In this document: one piece after another, positions 27,945 to 37,308 of the stretch
Position numbering within the stretch: the stretch's first letter is position 1
Layout of the letters: each line of letters opens with the position of its first letter
The notes under the pieces: generated by a model
Seen by the model: the letters and a program-made list of their open reading frames with translations, nothing else
Told to the model about the DNA's origin: nothing
Database searches by the model: none
Translations under genes and position numbers: made by a program
NCBI RefSeq assembly: GCF_002454115.1
Contig: NZ_DKIH01000009.1
Coordinates: forward strand, 437,250 to 501,249
Direction of reading: 5' to 3'
Origin: Sphingopyxis sp. UBA6723
GTDB lineage: Bacteria; Pseudomonadota; Alphaproteobacteria; Sphingomonadales; Sphingomonadaceae
DNA length: 64,000 nucleotides

Positions 27945-29341
27945 CAGTCTTCCAATACCCAGGTATCTTTGGTCCCGCCGCCCTGGCTCGAATTCACCAC
28001 CAGCGATCCCCGCGTCATCGCAACGCGGGTCAGCCCGCCAGGGGTGATCGTGATCCCCTGCGGCGACATCAGCACGAACGGCCGCAGATCGACATGGCGC
28101 GGCGCCAGTCCCTTCTTGGTGAAGATCGGCACCGTCGACAGCGACAGCGTCGGCTGCGCGATATAATTGCCCGGGTTCGCTTCCAGCTTGGCACGAAACG
28201 CCGCCAGCTCCTTCTTGCTTGCGGCGGGGCCGACGAGCATCCCGTATCCGCCCGATCCATGGACTTCCTTGACCACCAGCTCGGGCAGGCGGTCGAGCAC
28301 CTCGCGCAGATGCTCGGGCTCCGAACAGCGCCAAGTCGGTACATTGGGCAGCAGCGCCTTTTCGCCGGTATAAAATTCGATGATGTCGGGCATGTAGCTG
28401 TACAACGCCTTGTCGTCGGCGATGCCGGTCCCCGGTGCATTGGCAATCGTGATGCCACCCGCGCGATAGACGTCCCAGATGCCCGGCACGCCCAGCATCG
28501 AGTCGGGCCGGAAGTTCAGCGGATCGAGGAAATCATCATCAACCCGGCGGTAGAGGACGTCGATCGCCTTATAACCCTGCGTCGTGCGCATCGCGACGCG
28601 CCCGTCGACGACGCGCAGGTCGTGCCCCTCGACCAGTTCGGCGCCCATATGGTCGGCCAGATAGCTATGTTCATAATAGGCGCTGTTGTGGATGCCGGGA
28701 GTCAGCACCGCGACGGTCGGCGTCCCGCCGCAGGCGGGCGGCGCGCAGGCGGCGAGCGATTTCAGCAGGTTAATCGGATAGTCGCTGACCTCGCGCACCG
28801 GCACTTTCGCGAACAACTCGGGAAACATCTGGAGCATCGTTTCGCGGTTTTCGAGCATGTACGACACCCCCGACGGGGTGCGCGCATTATCCTCGAGCAC
28901 ATAAAATTCATTGGCGCCGGTGCGCACGATGTCGGTGCCGCTGATGTGGGTATAGATGCCCCCTGGCGGGTCGAGCCCCATCATCATCGGCAGGAACGCG
29001 GCGTTGCCAGCGATCAGATCGGTCGGCACCCGGCCCGCGCGCAAAATTTCTTGCCGATGATAGATGTCGTACAGAAAGGCGTTGAGCGCGCGGACGCGCT
29101 GTTCGATGCCGCGCGACAGGCGGCGCCATTCGCTGGCGGAGATAATGCGCGGCACGACGTCGAACGGGATCAGCCGCTCGTCGCCATCGACCGCGCCATA
29201 GACGTTAAAGGTGATCCCGGTGGTGCGGAACAGCGCCTCGGCCTGCACCGCCTTGTGCTGGATGCGCGCCACATCCTCGGCCTCGAACCACCCGCAATAC
29301 TCTCGATAGGGCGATCGGGTTTCGCCCTCCTGGCTGTTCAT
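27944..29341 (-). CDS. circularly permuted type 2 ATP-grasp protein
   Basis: A 465-aa ATP-grasp enzyme of the circularly permuted type 2 group, expected to form a peptide or amide bond at the cost of ATP. Recognised by REYCGWFEAEDVARIQHKA, NVYGAVDGDERLIPFDVVPR, YVLEDNARTPSGVSYMLENR and LPELVVKEVHGSGGYGMLVGP (the nucleotide-binding Lys region). It is the first gene of the Anbu operon. ATG 29341 is preferred; an ATG 13 codons upstream is also open. Confidence 0.9.
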   Translation of the reverse strand: MNSQEGETRSPYREYCGWFEAEDVARIQHKAVQAEALFRTTGITFNVYGAVDGDERLIPFDVVPRIISASEWRRLSRGIEQRVRALNAFLYDIYHRQEILRAGRVPTDLIAGNAAFLPMMMGLDPPGGIYTHISGTDIVRTGANEFYVLEDNARTPSGVSYMLENRETMLQMFPELFAKVPVREVSDYPINLLKSLAACAPPACGGTPTVAVLTPGIHNSAYYEHSYLADHMGAELVEGHDLRVVDGRVAMRTTQGYKAIDVLYRRVDDDFLDPLNFRPDSMLGVPGIWDVYRAGGITIANAPGTGIADDKALYSYMPDIIEFYTGEKALLPNVPTWRCSEPEHLREVLDRLPELVVKEVHGSGGYGMLVGPAASKKELAAFRAKLEANPGNYIAQPTLSLSTVPIFTKKGLAPRHVDLRPFVLMSPQGITITPGGLTRVAMTRGSLVVNSSQGGGTKDTWVLED

Positions 29342-29529
29342 TTCATCAAAAAAGGAAATGCGCCTGCCCTTTCCACGCAACGTGCCAACCCATGCCGCGC
29401 GCCCGATGTCTTCGACCTGCGCGGCGCATCCTGTTCCAGCTGCTGCGTCGCTCGTCAGCTACATGGCCGCCAAGCTTATACACGCGATGCTAGCACCGCC
29501 GCACGGGAAGGCAAGCGCCCAAAAAAGCG

Positions 29530-30264
29530 TTATAAACCAGACAACAGGCGGAGTGCGACGAAACCGACAAGCAAGGCGGTGAGCCGCCGGATCAGCGCCG
29601 CGGGTCCGCTCTTCACCGCCAGCTGAGTCCCGATAGCACCGCCGATCAGCACCGCAACCAGCAGCGGCCAATGGCTGGCGACCGCGCCGATCATCTCGCT
29701 GCCCTTGCCTTTCAGCAGCTGGCCGGTCAGTCCGAACAGGCTGTTGACGAGGATGAACAGGCTCGCGGTCGCGGCGACCGACCGCGCTTCGGCCCAGCGG
29801 ATCAGGTGGAGGATCGGGGCGAGAAAGATGCCGCCGCCGATGCCGACGACGCCCGCGAGAAAGCCAAGCGCCGCCGCAATCGGCAGCAGAAAATTGGGCG
29901 ACACCTGCACGGGCTTGGTCGTCTGCGGCTGGATCAGCAGCGCGACCGCCGAGGCAAGCAAGGACAGGCCAAGCAGGACAACAAGTACCCCCTGCTTCAC
30001 CGGCGTCAGGCCGCCAAGAAAGGCCAGCGGCGCCGCGACGGCGACCAGCGGCAGCGCCTTCGCCCACGGCATCACTCCCGCGCGCGCAAAGCGGATCGTG
30101 CCGCCGCTGACAACGATGATATTGCACGCCAGGCTGATCACCGGAACAAGCCCGACCGCGACGCCGCCCAGCAGCAGCAAGGCGGTGTAGGTCGATCCGC
30201 CGCCGAAACCGACCGCGGCATAGAGCAGCGCGGTCAGGCCAAAGAGCGCGGCCAGCCCGGTCAT
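29530..30264 (-). CDS. sulfite exporter TauE/SafE family protein
   Basis: A 244-aa integral membrane protein with about eight helices. It has the TauE/SafE repeated motif GFGGGSTYTALLLL near the start and GVVGIGGGIFLAPIL midway. Members export sulfite, sulfoacetate or similar organic anions; the substrate here is not known. It lies 15 bases upstream of the secA stop on the same strand, so it follows secA. Confidence 0.87.
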   Translation of the reverse strand: MTGLAALFGLTALLYAAVGFGGGSTYTALLLLGGVAVGLVPVISLACNIIVVSGGTIRFARAGVMPWAKALPLVAVAAPLAFLGGLTPVKQGVLVVLLGLSLLASAVALLIQPQTTKPVQVSPNFLLPIAAALGFLAGVVGIGGGIFLAPILHLIRWAEARSVAATASLFILVNSLFGLTGQLLKGKGSEMIGAVASHWPLLVAVLIGGAIGTQLAVKSGPAALIRRLTALLVGFVALRLLSGL

Positions 30265-30279
30265 CGCGTCAGATCGGCG

Positions 30280-33015
30280 TCAAATCTGGCCGTGGCAATG
30301 CTTGTACTTGCGGCCCGAACCGCAGGGGCACGGCGCGTTGCGGCTGATTTCCAACGACGCATAGGGATTCTCGCCCTCTGGCATATCGGGCCGCGGGATC
30401 TGCATCGGCGGCAGCGTGTTCGCGATCACGCCCAGACCGCCGCTGTCAATGTCCGCGCTATTGTCCTCACCCGTGAAAGGATCGATATGCGTCGTCAGGA
30501 AATCGGGAAGATCAGGCAGCGGCATCGGCTCGGGTTCTTCAAAGCGCAGGTCGATGCGCGCCACGGTGCGGGTTACATCCTCGCGGATGTTCGACAACAT
30601 GCGTTCGAACAGCGCAAAGGCTTCCTGCTTATATTCGTTGATCGGCTGCTTCTGCGCATAGGCGCGCAGGAACACCACCTGGCGCAGCGCATCGAGCGTC
30701 GCCAGATGCTCTTTCCATTGATGGTCGAGCGTCTGGAGCAGCACCGACTTTTCGATGCCACGCCATGTGTTGGGATCGACAAGCGCCGCCTTTTCGGCTG
30801 CGACCGCATCGGCCATCGCCTGAAGGCGTTCCTCGAACATTTCAGGCTCGACCGCGTCTTCCTGCATCCAGTCGTCGATCGGCGGATGAAGGTCGAGGAT
30901 ATTGGCGACGCGCTCCTTCATCCCTTCGATGTCCCACTGTTCAGGATAACTTCCCGGCGGGCAGGCGTCGGCGACGATCGCGTTGACCGTTTCGGCGCGC
31001 ATCGCGGTCATCACATCGTCGACGGTTTCGCTATCGATGATGTCCCCGCGCTGTTCGTAGATCACCTTGCGCTGGTCGTTCATGACGTTGTCATATTCGA
31101 CGACCTGTTTGCGGATGTCGTAATTGCGCGCTTCGACCTTTTTCTGTGCGGTCTCGATCGCTTTCGATAGCCATTTCGACCCGATCGCTTCGCCATCCTC
31201 CAGATTCTTGTTCATCATCTTGGAGAACAAGGTGTCGGGACCAAAAATGCGCAGCAGATCGTCGTCAAGGCAGAGGTAGAATTTCGACAGGCCCGGATCG
31301 CCCTGACGCCCCGAACGACCGCGCAGCTGGTTGTCGATACGGCGGCTTTCGTGCCGCTCGGTCGCGAGCACGAACAGCCCGCCCGCGGCCTTTACCGCTT
31401 CGCGTTCAGCAGCGACTTCGGCATGGATGCGCGCGATCGCGGCTTCGCGCTCGGGGCCTTCGGGCATGTCCTTCAGCTCGTCATCGATGCGGAATTCTTC
31501 GTTACCGCCCAATTTGATGTCGGTGCCGCGGCCCGCCATGTTGGTCGCGATGGTCACCGCGCCGGTGCGTCCGGCCTGCGCAACGATATGCGCCTCGCTC
31601 TCGTGGAAACGCGCATTGAGGACGCTGTGCGCGACGCCTTCCTTTTCCAGATAGGACGACAGCAGCTCGGACTTTTCGATCGACACCGTGCCGACCAGCA
31701 CCGGCTGACCGCGCTCGTTCGCCTCGCGGATCGTCTTGGCGATGGCGCCGAATTTGTCGGTGATATTCTTGTAGAATTCATCCTCATCGTCGATGCGCGC
31801 GATCGGGCGGTTGGTCGGGATGTTGACGACATTCATCTTGTAGATGTCAAAAAATTCGGCGGCCTCGGTCGCCGCAGTGCCGGTCATGCCCGACAGCTTG
31901 GGATACATGCGGAAATAATTCTGGAAGGTGATCGACGCGAGGGTCTGGTTCTCCGGCTCGATCTGCACGCCTTCCTTCGCCTCGACCGCCTGGTGCAGGC
32001 CGTCGGACCAGCGGCGTCCGTCCATCATGCGGCCGGTGAATTCGTCGATGATCACGACCTTGCCGTCCTTGACGATATAGTCGGTGTCGATGCGGAACAT
32101 CTGGATCGCCTTCAACGCCTGATTGACGTGATGGACGACCTGGGTGTTCTCGATGTCGTAAAGGTTGCTTCCCTGGAGCAGCCCTGCGGCCTCCAGCAGC
32201 CGCTCGACATGCTCGGTGCCATCCTCGGTCAGGCTGATCGATTTTGATTTTTCGTCCTTTTCATAATCCTCGTCGGTCAGCTGCAGCACGACCTCATTGA
32301 CGCGGATATACAGCTCGGATTTGTCGTCGGTCGGGCCGGAGATGATCAGCGGGGTGCGCGCTTCGTCGATCAAGATCGAATCGACCTCATCGACGATCGC
32401 GAAATTGAAGGTGCGATGGACCATCTGCTGGCGGTCGAACTTCATATTGTCGCGCAGATAATCGAACCCCAGCTCGTTGTTCGTCGCATAGGTGATGTCG
32501 CTGGCATAGGCGTCGCGGCGCTGCATTTCGTTGAGGTTGGGGACGATGATCCCGGTCGTCAGCCCCAGGAAGCCATAGACCTGCCCCATCCATTCGGCGT
32601 CGCGGCGGGCGAGATAGTCGTTGACGGTCACGACATGGACGCCCTTGCCCTCCAGCGCGTTGAGATAGGCGGCAAGCGTCGCGACCAAAGTCTTGCCTTC
32701 ACCCGTGCCCATTTCGGCAATCTCGCCGCGGTGCATGACGATGCCGCCGATCATCTGCACGTCGAAATGGCGCATCCCCAGCGTGCGAACCGCAGCTTCG
32801 CGCACCGTCGCAAAGGCTTCGGGCAGGATGTCGTCGAGCGTTTCGCCGGCGTCGAGGCGGGCGCGGAATTTCGGCGTCTGCGCCTGAAGCGTCGCGTCAT
32901 CATACGCCTGCATCGTGGGTTCAAAGGCGTTGATCTTGTCGACGATCTTGCGGATCGAGGCGACATAACGGTCGTTGGACGAGCCGAACAGGCTCTTGGC
33001 GAGGCCAGAAAACAT
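30280..33015 (-). CDS. secA: preprotein translocase subunit SecA
   Basis: A 911-aa SecA, the ATPase that drives proteins through SecYEG. NBD1 has the Walker A-like [20 protein letters not shown] (near residue 100), the DEAD-like [21 protein letters not shown] lies near 210, the NBD2 segments [11 protein letters not shown] and [13 protein letters not shown] lie near 380 and 490. The C-terminal zinc motif ([16 protein letters not shown]) binds SecB. All conserved parts are intact. It starts at ATG 33015. Confidence 0.97.
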   Translation of the reverse strand: MFSGLAKSLFGSSNDRYVASIRKIVDKINAFEPTMQAYDDATLQAQTPKFRARLDAGETLDDILPEAFATVREAAVRTLGMRHFDVQMIGGIVMHRGEIAEMGTGEGKTLVATLAAYLNALEGKGVHVVTVNDYLARRDAEWMGQVYGFLGLTTGIIVPNLNEMQRRDAYASDITYATNNELGFDYLRDNMKFDRQQMVHRTFNFAIVDEVDSILIDEARTPLIISGPTDDKSELYIRVNEVVLQLTDEDYEKDEKSKSISLTEDGTEHVERLLEAAGLLQGSNLYDIENTQVVHHVNQALKAIQMFRIDTDYIVKDGKVVIIDEFTGRMMDGRRWSDGLHQAVEAKEGVQIEPENQTLASITFQNYFRMYPKLSGMTGTAATEAAEFFDIYKMNVVNIPTNRPIARIDDEDEFYKNITDKFGAIAKTIREANERGQPVLVGTVSIEKSELLSSYLEKEGVAHSVLNARFHESEAHIVAQAGRTGAVTIATNMAGRGTDIKLGGNEEFRIDDELKDMPEGPEREAAIARIHAEVAAEREAVKAAGGLFVLATERHESRRIDNQLRGRSGRQGDPGLSKFYLCLDDDLLRIFGPDTLFSKMMNKNLEDGEAIGSKWLSKAIETAQKKVEARNYDIRKQVVEYDNVMNDQRKVIYEQRGDIIDSETVDDVMTAMRAETVNAIVADACPPGSYPEQWDIEGMKERVANILDLHPPIDDWMQEDAVEPEMFEERLQAMADAVAAEKAALVDPNTWRGIEKSVLLQTLDHQWKEHLATLDALRQVVFLRAYAQKQPINEYKQEAFALFERMLSNIREDVTRTVARIDLRFEEPEPMPLPDLPDFLTTHIDPFTGEDNSADIDSGGLGVIANTLPPMQIPRPDMPEGENPYASLEISRNAPCPCGSGRKYKHCHGQI

Positions 33016-33120
33016 CTAGGATTCCTTGGGATATGAATGAAGAGGCGACCCGCGGGCCGCAAGGTTTTCAAGACCCCAAAACGGGGCGGCGCCTGACAAT
33101 CAGGACGCTAAAGCGCGGCT

Positions 33121-33390
33121 CTATTCGAGCGCGCGGTCACTGCCGATGAGCAGGCCGGGCAGATGCGGCGGCGGGGCTTTGCGCGGTTTGCGGTCGCTGC
33201 CACCGCTCGAACGCCGGGTTGGTGTGGTCGCGGTCGGACGGCGTTCGCTATCGCTAACCTCGGCCTGACCCGCGGTTTCGGCCAGCAGGACAAGCGCCCC
33301 CATCGCCGCCGGAACGGCAGGCGCGGCAACAGCCCGGTCGGCCGTCGCCAGACCGGTCAGTAATGCCAATAGGGTCAGCAATAACCGCAA
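33121..33390 (-). CDS. small secreted hypothetical protein upstream of secA
   Basis: An 89-residue ORF with an N-terminal hydrophobic stretch (LLLTLLALLTGLATADRAVA) that looks like a signal peptide, then an Ala-rich part and a Thr/Arg/Pro-rich basic tail. It would start at TTG 33390. It lies 105 bases upstream of secA on the same strand, a position reminiscent of a SecM-type monitor, but no arrest motif is recognisable. Codon use matches neighbours; it may also be spurious. Confidence 0.4.
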   Translation of the reverse strand: MRLLLTLLALLTGLATADRAVAAPAVPAAMGALVLLAETAGQAEVSDSERRPTATTPTRRSSGGSDRKPRKAPPPHLPGLLIGSDRALE

Positions 33391-33542
33391 GAATCGCCCC
33401 TGTTATCGTCGGAACATAAGATATTGCGCCCCGTTCCCTGAACATAGGGTGAAAGTGGGGCGGCGTCTAGGGGGCTGCGCCGCCGCGTTGGTCAGGGCGT
33501 TGGCCCTGCCAGCACACCGCCTTGCGACGCCGTGATTGCCGC

Positions 33543-33558
33543 TTGACGCAAACGTCAA
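33543..33558. promoter_or_regulatory. palindromic operator ttgacg-caaa-cgtcaa
   Basis: A dyad 43 bases upstream of the SDR start codon, matching the operator at 18054 in all outer positions. It is probably bound by the same regulator, linking this SDR to the crotonase/thiolase operon. Confidence 0.62.
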
Positions 33559-33601
33559 CTTCGCATCAAGTTCAATTAACAACAATGTCAGGAGGGGCGG
33601 G

Positions 33602-34405
33602 ATGGCTCGAAAGGCGATTTTCATCACCGGGGGGGGATCGGGCATCGGCCGCGCAGTGGCGCGCCATTTTGCCGGACAGGGCTGGTTGGTCGGCATCGCC
33701 GACGTCAACCGCAGCGGCATCGACGAAACCGCATCACTGCTGCCCGACGGCGCCTCGTCGCGCCATGTGATGGATGTGCGCGACCGCGATCAGTGGGCCG
33801 CGGCGCTCGATGCCTTTGCCACCGAAAGCGGCGGGCGGCTCGACGTGCTGTTCAATAACGCCGGAATCGGCACCGGCGGCCAGTTCGCCGACATGCCGCC
33901 CGAGGAGGCCGACCGGCTGATCGCGATCAATTTCGGCGGCGTCGTCAATGGCATCTATGCCGCGCTGCCGCTGCTGCGCGCGACGCCGGGATCGACGATC
34001 CTCAACACCGGGTCGGCCTCGGGCTTTTATGGGGTGGCGGGGCTCGCCATCTATTCGGCGACGAAGTTTGCGGTGCGCGGATTGACCGAGGCGCTTGAAA
34101 TCGAATTTGCCAAACATGGCATCAAGGTCCGTTCGCTGATGCCGGGGTTCATCGACACGCCGCTGCTCGATCAGGTCAGCGCCGATAGCAACGCACCGGC
34201 GCGCGAACGCCTGTCGCAAAGCGGGTTCGAGATCGTGCCGGTCGAACGCGTCGCCGAGGCGGCGTGGGCGGCGGTTCACGGCGACAAGGTGCATGTGACG
34301 GTCGGCAAGATGGCCAAGCGCCTGTCGCGCCTCGCACGCTGGTTCCCGGGACTGATCATGCGTCAGTCGAAGAAGATCGACGGGCTGGGCACGGCGGGGC
34401 ATTGA
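33602..34405 (+). CDS. SDR family oxidoreductase
   Basis: A 267-aa short-chain dehydrogenase with the cofactor motif TGGGSGIG (residues 9-16), NNAG at 85-88, Ser at 138 and the catalytic pair Y151 and K155 in YSATK. Asp34 after beta2 suggests NAD over NADP. ATG 33602 is preceded by a GGAGGGG ribosome site and by a palindromic operator. Substrate unknown; the shared operator suggests lipid or branched-chain acid metabolism. Confidence 0.9.
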   Translation: MARKAIFITGGGSGIGRAVARHFAGQGWLVGIADVNRSGIDETASLLPDGASSRHVMDVRDRDQWAAALDAFATESGGRLDVLFNNAGIGTGGQFADMPPEEADRLIAINFGGVVNGIYAALPLLRATPGSTILNTGSASGFYGVAGLAIYSATKFAVRGLTEALEIEFAKHGIKVRSLMPGFIDTPLLDQVSADSNAPARERLSQSGFEIVPVERVAEAAWAAVHGDKVHVTVGKMAKRLSRLARWFPGLIMRQSKKIDGLGTAGH

Positions 34406-34435
34406 TCCGCTAACGGTCTTATAGTCCGTTATAAT

Positions 34436-34517
34436 CCGTTCGTGTCGAGCGAAGTCGAAACACCCGTCGAGTGGGCGCTACAATGATGGGTGTCTCGACT
34501 GCGCTCGACACGAACGG
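34436..34517. repeat. inverted repeat (ccgttcg..tcgagcgaagtcgaa family)
   Basis: A copy of the element at 20424, here between the convergent SDR and DUF2807 genes. The arms ccgttcgtgtcgagcgaag and the reverse ccgttcgtgtcgagcgcag differ by single bases. Confidence 0.85.
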
Positions 34518-34537
34518 AAATCTGACAGCGGACCAAA

Positions 34538-35251
34538 TTACCGCTTAGCCGTCCCGCATTGCACCGACCCCGCGCCGACATTGCGCACCGTGCAAACGGG
34601 TTTGCCGAGCACGACCGTCTTGCCGACGCCGCGCGCGGTCACCGCGGCGGTCTTAACCGCCTGCAGCCTGTGATCGCCCGCGCCTTCGCCATCGAAGGTC
34701 AGCATGTCCACCTTCAGCGCCCCGGCATCGAACATCCCGGCGCCCGACACGGTCATCTGCGCCTGTTTCGCGGCACCGCCCAGCGTCATCGTGCCGTTGC
34801 CGATCATCGCGACCGACAGCCGATCGGTGGCAATCGCCCCCACCGACAGCGTGCCAGGGCCGCGCAGGCCGACGGTCACGCGCGTTCCCTTCATCTGGTC
34901 GATCCGCATCGACCCTGCGCCGCCCATCGTTGCCGAACGCAGGTTCGCCGCGTTGATGCGGATTGTCACCGCACCGCGCGGCGCCCGGCGATCCGTATCG
35001 CCCGCAAACTGGCGCTGCCCGATGACCAATCGCCCGTCACGCGCCTCGACGCTTAGGCGGTCGAGCGCGTCCTGCGGCCCGATCGCGACCGCGCCGACCG
35101 GCGCGCGCGTCGTCACTTCGACGATATAGTCGGCATTGATCTCGATCGCATCGAAGCTTGTCAGCCCAAAGCGCTTTTCGGCGGCCGCAACTGGAGCGGC
35201 AGCAAACAGGGCGACGACCGCGAGCGCGGCGCTTCGGAGGGCAAAGGTCAT
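34538..35251 (-). CDS. head GIN domain (DUF2807) protein
   Basis: A 237-aa exported protein of the DUF2807 auto-transporter adhesin-like head-GIN family. A signal peptide (ALRSAALAVVALFAAAPVAAAE) is followed by FDAIEINADYIVEVTTRAPVGAVAIGPQDALDRL and short beta-repeat elements with Gly/Ser turns. It ends with two Cys (VCTVRNVGAGSVQCGT) that could form a disulfide. It lies 43 bases downstream of a paralogue; function in the periplasm or envelope is unknown. Confidence 0.85.
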   Translation of the reverse strand: MTFALRSAALAVVALFAAAPVAAAEKRFGLTSFDAIEINADYIVEVTTRAPVGAVAIGPQDALDRLSVEARDGRLVIGQRQFAGDTDRRAPRGAVTIRINAANLRSATMGGAGSMRIDQMKGTRVTVGLRGPGTLSVGAIATDRLSVAMIGNGTMTLGGAAKQAQMTVSGAGMFDAGALKVDMLTFDGEGAGDHRLQAVKTAAVTARGVGKTVVLGKPVCTVRNVGAGSVQCGTAKR

Positions 35252-35294
35252 GGTGCCGCCTTACCCGGTCCAGGCGGGCGGCACCAGCACTGCC

Positions 35295-36062
35295 TTATTT
35301 GCAGGTGACTGATCCCGATCCCAGCTGGCGCGACGAACAGGCGGCGCCGCCGCCCAAGGTCACATCGCCCGATCCCAGAATGTTGACATCCGCCTTGCCG
35401 GTCGCCTGCGCCTCGACATTGCCCGATCCGGTGATCGACACCTCGAGCGTCTGGGCGACGAGCCCGTCGGCATCGATGTCGCCCGATCCGGTCACGCTAT
35501 ATTCGCCGGCGCCGACCGTCCCGCCGTCAATCTCGATATCGCCCGATCCGGATACGCTGATATCGGCCCGCTTGCCGGTGAGCTTTGCAATTTTGAGGTC
35601 GCCTGAGCCCGTGACCAACGCCTCGACCGCTTCGCCGTCGATGCTGTCGGCGTCGATTGATCCCGACCCGGTCAGCCGCACCCCGGTGAGGCGCGGCATC
35701 GTGATGGTAATCTCAACATCATCGTCGTCGCGACTCGAAATGCTGAAACCTTCGCGTTTGCGCCCGATCGATAGCGTGGGGCCGTCGACCTCGATCTCCA
35801 GCCGGTCGAGCACCGCCTGCGGCCCCTTCGCGTTGATCGAAAAGGCGTCGCCCTGGCGAATGGTCACGTCGTCGGGGCCAGCGACCTTGATTTCGGTGAA
35901 GCCGGTGAGCGCATAGCTTTTCGTCGCGACCGGCCCGGCGTCGGCGGATCCTGCCGTCTCACTTTTGCGCGGCTGGTCGCCGTCCGTGCGGTCGGCACCG
36001 CCACATCCGGTGACCGCCATCGCCAAAGCCAGCGGCAGCACCGCCATCGTCCAGTTACGCAT
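35295..36062 (-). CDS. head GIN domain (DUF2807) lipoprotein
   Basis: A 255-aa paralogue of the next gene. It has a lipobox (LALAMAVTGC, Cys20), so it is probably a lipoprotein. The body is a beta-solenoid with at least seven GSG turns (SGSID, GSGDL, GSGDI, GSGDI, GSGNV, GSGDV, GSGSV) spaced about 18-21 residues. Two C-terminal Cys flank the last turn. Its ribosome site lies inside the right arm of a 40-bp palindrome directly upstream. Confidence 0.86.
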   Translation of the reverse strand: MRNWTMAVLPLALAMAVTGCGGADRTDGDQPRKSETAGSADAGPVATKSYALTGFTEIKVAGPDDVTIRQGDAFSINAKGPQAVLDRLEIEVDGPTLSIGRKREGFSISSRDDDDVEITITMPRLTGVRLTGSGSIDADSIDGEAVEALVTGSGDLKIAKLTGKRADISVSGSGDIEIDGGTVGAGEYSVTGSGDIDADGLVAQTLEVSITGSGNVEAQATGKADVNILGSGDVTLGGGAACSSRQLGSGSVTCK

Positions 36063-36067
36063 CGCCT

Positions 36068-36107
36068 ATCTCCTTTGTGTGTTATCAATATAATACACAA
36101 AGGAGAT
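36068..36107 (-). promoter_or_regulatory. 40-bp palindrome over the ribosome site of the head-GIN lipoprotein
   Basis: Arms of 13 bases (36068-36080 and 36095-36107) plus four inner pairs (ttat/ataa) meet around a 4-base centre. On the minus strand the proximal arm contains the AAAGGAG ribosome site six bases before ATG 36062, and the distal arm would mask it with CTCCTTT in an mRNA. The AT-rich centre also resembles a -10 region. It is either a dimeric repressor operator (the GntR/YtrA-like look is inference) or an RNA hairpin controlling translation. Confidence 0.7.
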
Positions 36108-36134
36108 ATCTTGTCCAGCGCCCCTACGGCACTC

Positions 36135-36785
36135 TTACCAGCGCAGCAACGGCGCCAACAGCGCCCGGCCGATGACGCCCGACAGCGCGACCGCCAAGCC
36201 GTGCCAGAGCGCGAGATGAATCATGTCGTTCGACGCGCAGTGCAGCGCGACGATCGTTGCGCCCGCAGCGCCCGCCGCGATACCGATCACCCAGCCCGCG
36301 CGCGTCGGCGACGTCGGCGCCCCCCCCTTGAGCCAGGCGAATAGCGCGGCGCCCACACCCAGCCCCGCGAACACACCCTGTGCAAGACAGTGCATGCCGT
36401 TTTCGGGGTGTGCCGCATCCATCGCCGCATGACTGTCGCTCAACGCCATCACCACGGCCGAAAAGGGCAGCGCGAGTGCCGCCAGACCGGCCCAGCGCCA
36501 GCCGCTATAATCGCGGCCAACACCGGGCAATCCCATCCGCAACGCGCTCCATGCCGCGGCAAAACCCAATGCGACGATCAGCCAGAAGGCAAGCAGCGGC
36601 AGCGGCGGCATCATCGCGCCGTCGGCCAGGTCGTGTCGCGGCCCAGCGAGCCACAACAACGCCGCGGCGCCGACGAGCCAGCCACCCGCCACCCACAGCG
36701 ATCCGCGCATCAGGCGGCGCGGGCGCACAGGTTTGAGCTCGCCCGCCAAATCCTCGATCAGATTGTCAATCGATCCGTTCGTCAT
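36135..36785 (-). CDS. nrsF: NrsF family anti-sigma factor (DUF1109)
   Basis: A 216-aa six-helix membrane protein of the DUF1109/NrsF family. Its start is 1 base after the sigma factor stop. Cys133 (GMHCLAQG) and Cys183 (ALHCASND) occupy matching HC motifs in two helices or loops; in Caulobacter NrsF two conserved cysteines are needed for release of SigF under chromate or cadmium (from memory). It would hold the adjacent ECF sigma factor at the membrane until metal or oxidative stress acts on the Cys pair. Last gene of the bufferin operon. Confidence 0.88.
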   Translation of the reverse strand: MTNGSIDNLIEDLAGELKPVRPRRLMRGSLWVAGGWLVGAAALLWLAGPRHDLADGAMMPPLPLLAFWLIVALGFAAAWSALRMGLPGVGRDYSGWRWAGLAALALPFSAVVMALSDSHAAMDAAHPENGMHCLAQGVFAGLGVGAALFAWLKGGAPTSPTRAGWVIGIAAGAAGATIVALHCASNDMIHLALWHGLAVALSGVIGRALLAPLLRW

Positions 36786-36786
36786 C

Positions 36787-37308
36787 TCATTCGCTTTCAA
36801 TCAACTGCGCCAGCTTCTTCAGCCCGCGATGGATATTCACTTTCACCAGCGACTCGCTCTGTCCGCAGATCTGCGAGGCTTCGGCGATCGAGGCGCCCTC
36901 GATCTTGACCAACGTGATTGCCTGCGCCTGCCCGGTCGGCAGCAGCAGCAGCATGCGGTCGAGGCTGAGGCGGGCGTGGACCACCTCGTCCTCAGCCCCG
37001 ACCGCCGCGTCGCCCTCGCCCAGTTCGACCTCGTCGCGCTGACGGCGCAACATGTCGATCCAGCGATAGCGCGCGATGGCAGCCAGCCACGGCAGGAAAG
37101 GTCGGCCGTCGTCCCACGTCGCCAGCTTGCGATGCATTGACACCAATGTTTCCTGCACCAGATCGTCAATGTGATGCGGCGCGATGCGGCGGGCGAAATA
37201 GCGCGCCAGCCACTGGCGACTGTCATTCAGCAGCGCACGATATGCGGCACGGTCGCCGCGCTGCGACGCGACCATCAATCGCGCCAGCGAGGGTTCGTCG
37301 ATGCTCAT
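36787..37308 (-). CDS. sigF: ECF sigma factor, SigF type
   Basis: A 173-aa ECF sigma factor. Region 2 (HHIDDLVQETLVSMHRKLATWDDGRPFLPWLAAIARYRWIDMLRR, about residues 45-95) has the DLVQET and FLPWL motifs; region 4 (AEASQICGQSESLVKVNIHRGLKKL) reads the -35 element. Together with the downstream NrsF it forms the SigF-NrsF pair known from Caulobacter. The start overlaps the DoxX stop by 4 bases. The GTAACC-N16-CGAA promoter in front of the operon suggests it controls itself and the bufferin genes. Confidence 0.9.
   Translation of the reverse strand: MSIDEPSLARLMVASQRGDRAAYRALLNDSRQWLARYFARRIAPHHIDDLVQETLVSMHRKLATWDDGRPFLPWLAAIARYRWIDMLRRQRDEVELGEGDAAVGAEDEVVHARLSLDRMLLLLPTGQAQAITLVKIEGASIAEASQICGQSESLVKVNIHRGLKKLAQLIESE

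Noticed and set aside
29671..31170. Long plus-strand ORF antisense to tauE and secA
   Set aside because: Arg/Gln/His-rich composition typical of antisense frames in high-GC genes; secA on the other strand is unequivocal.
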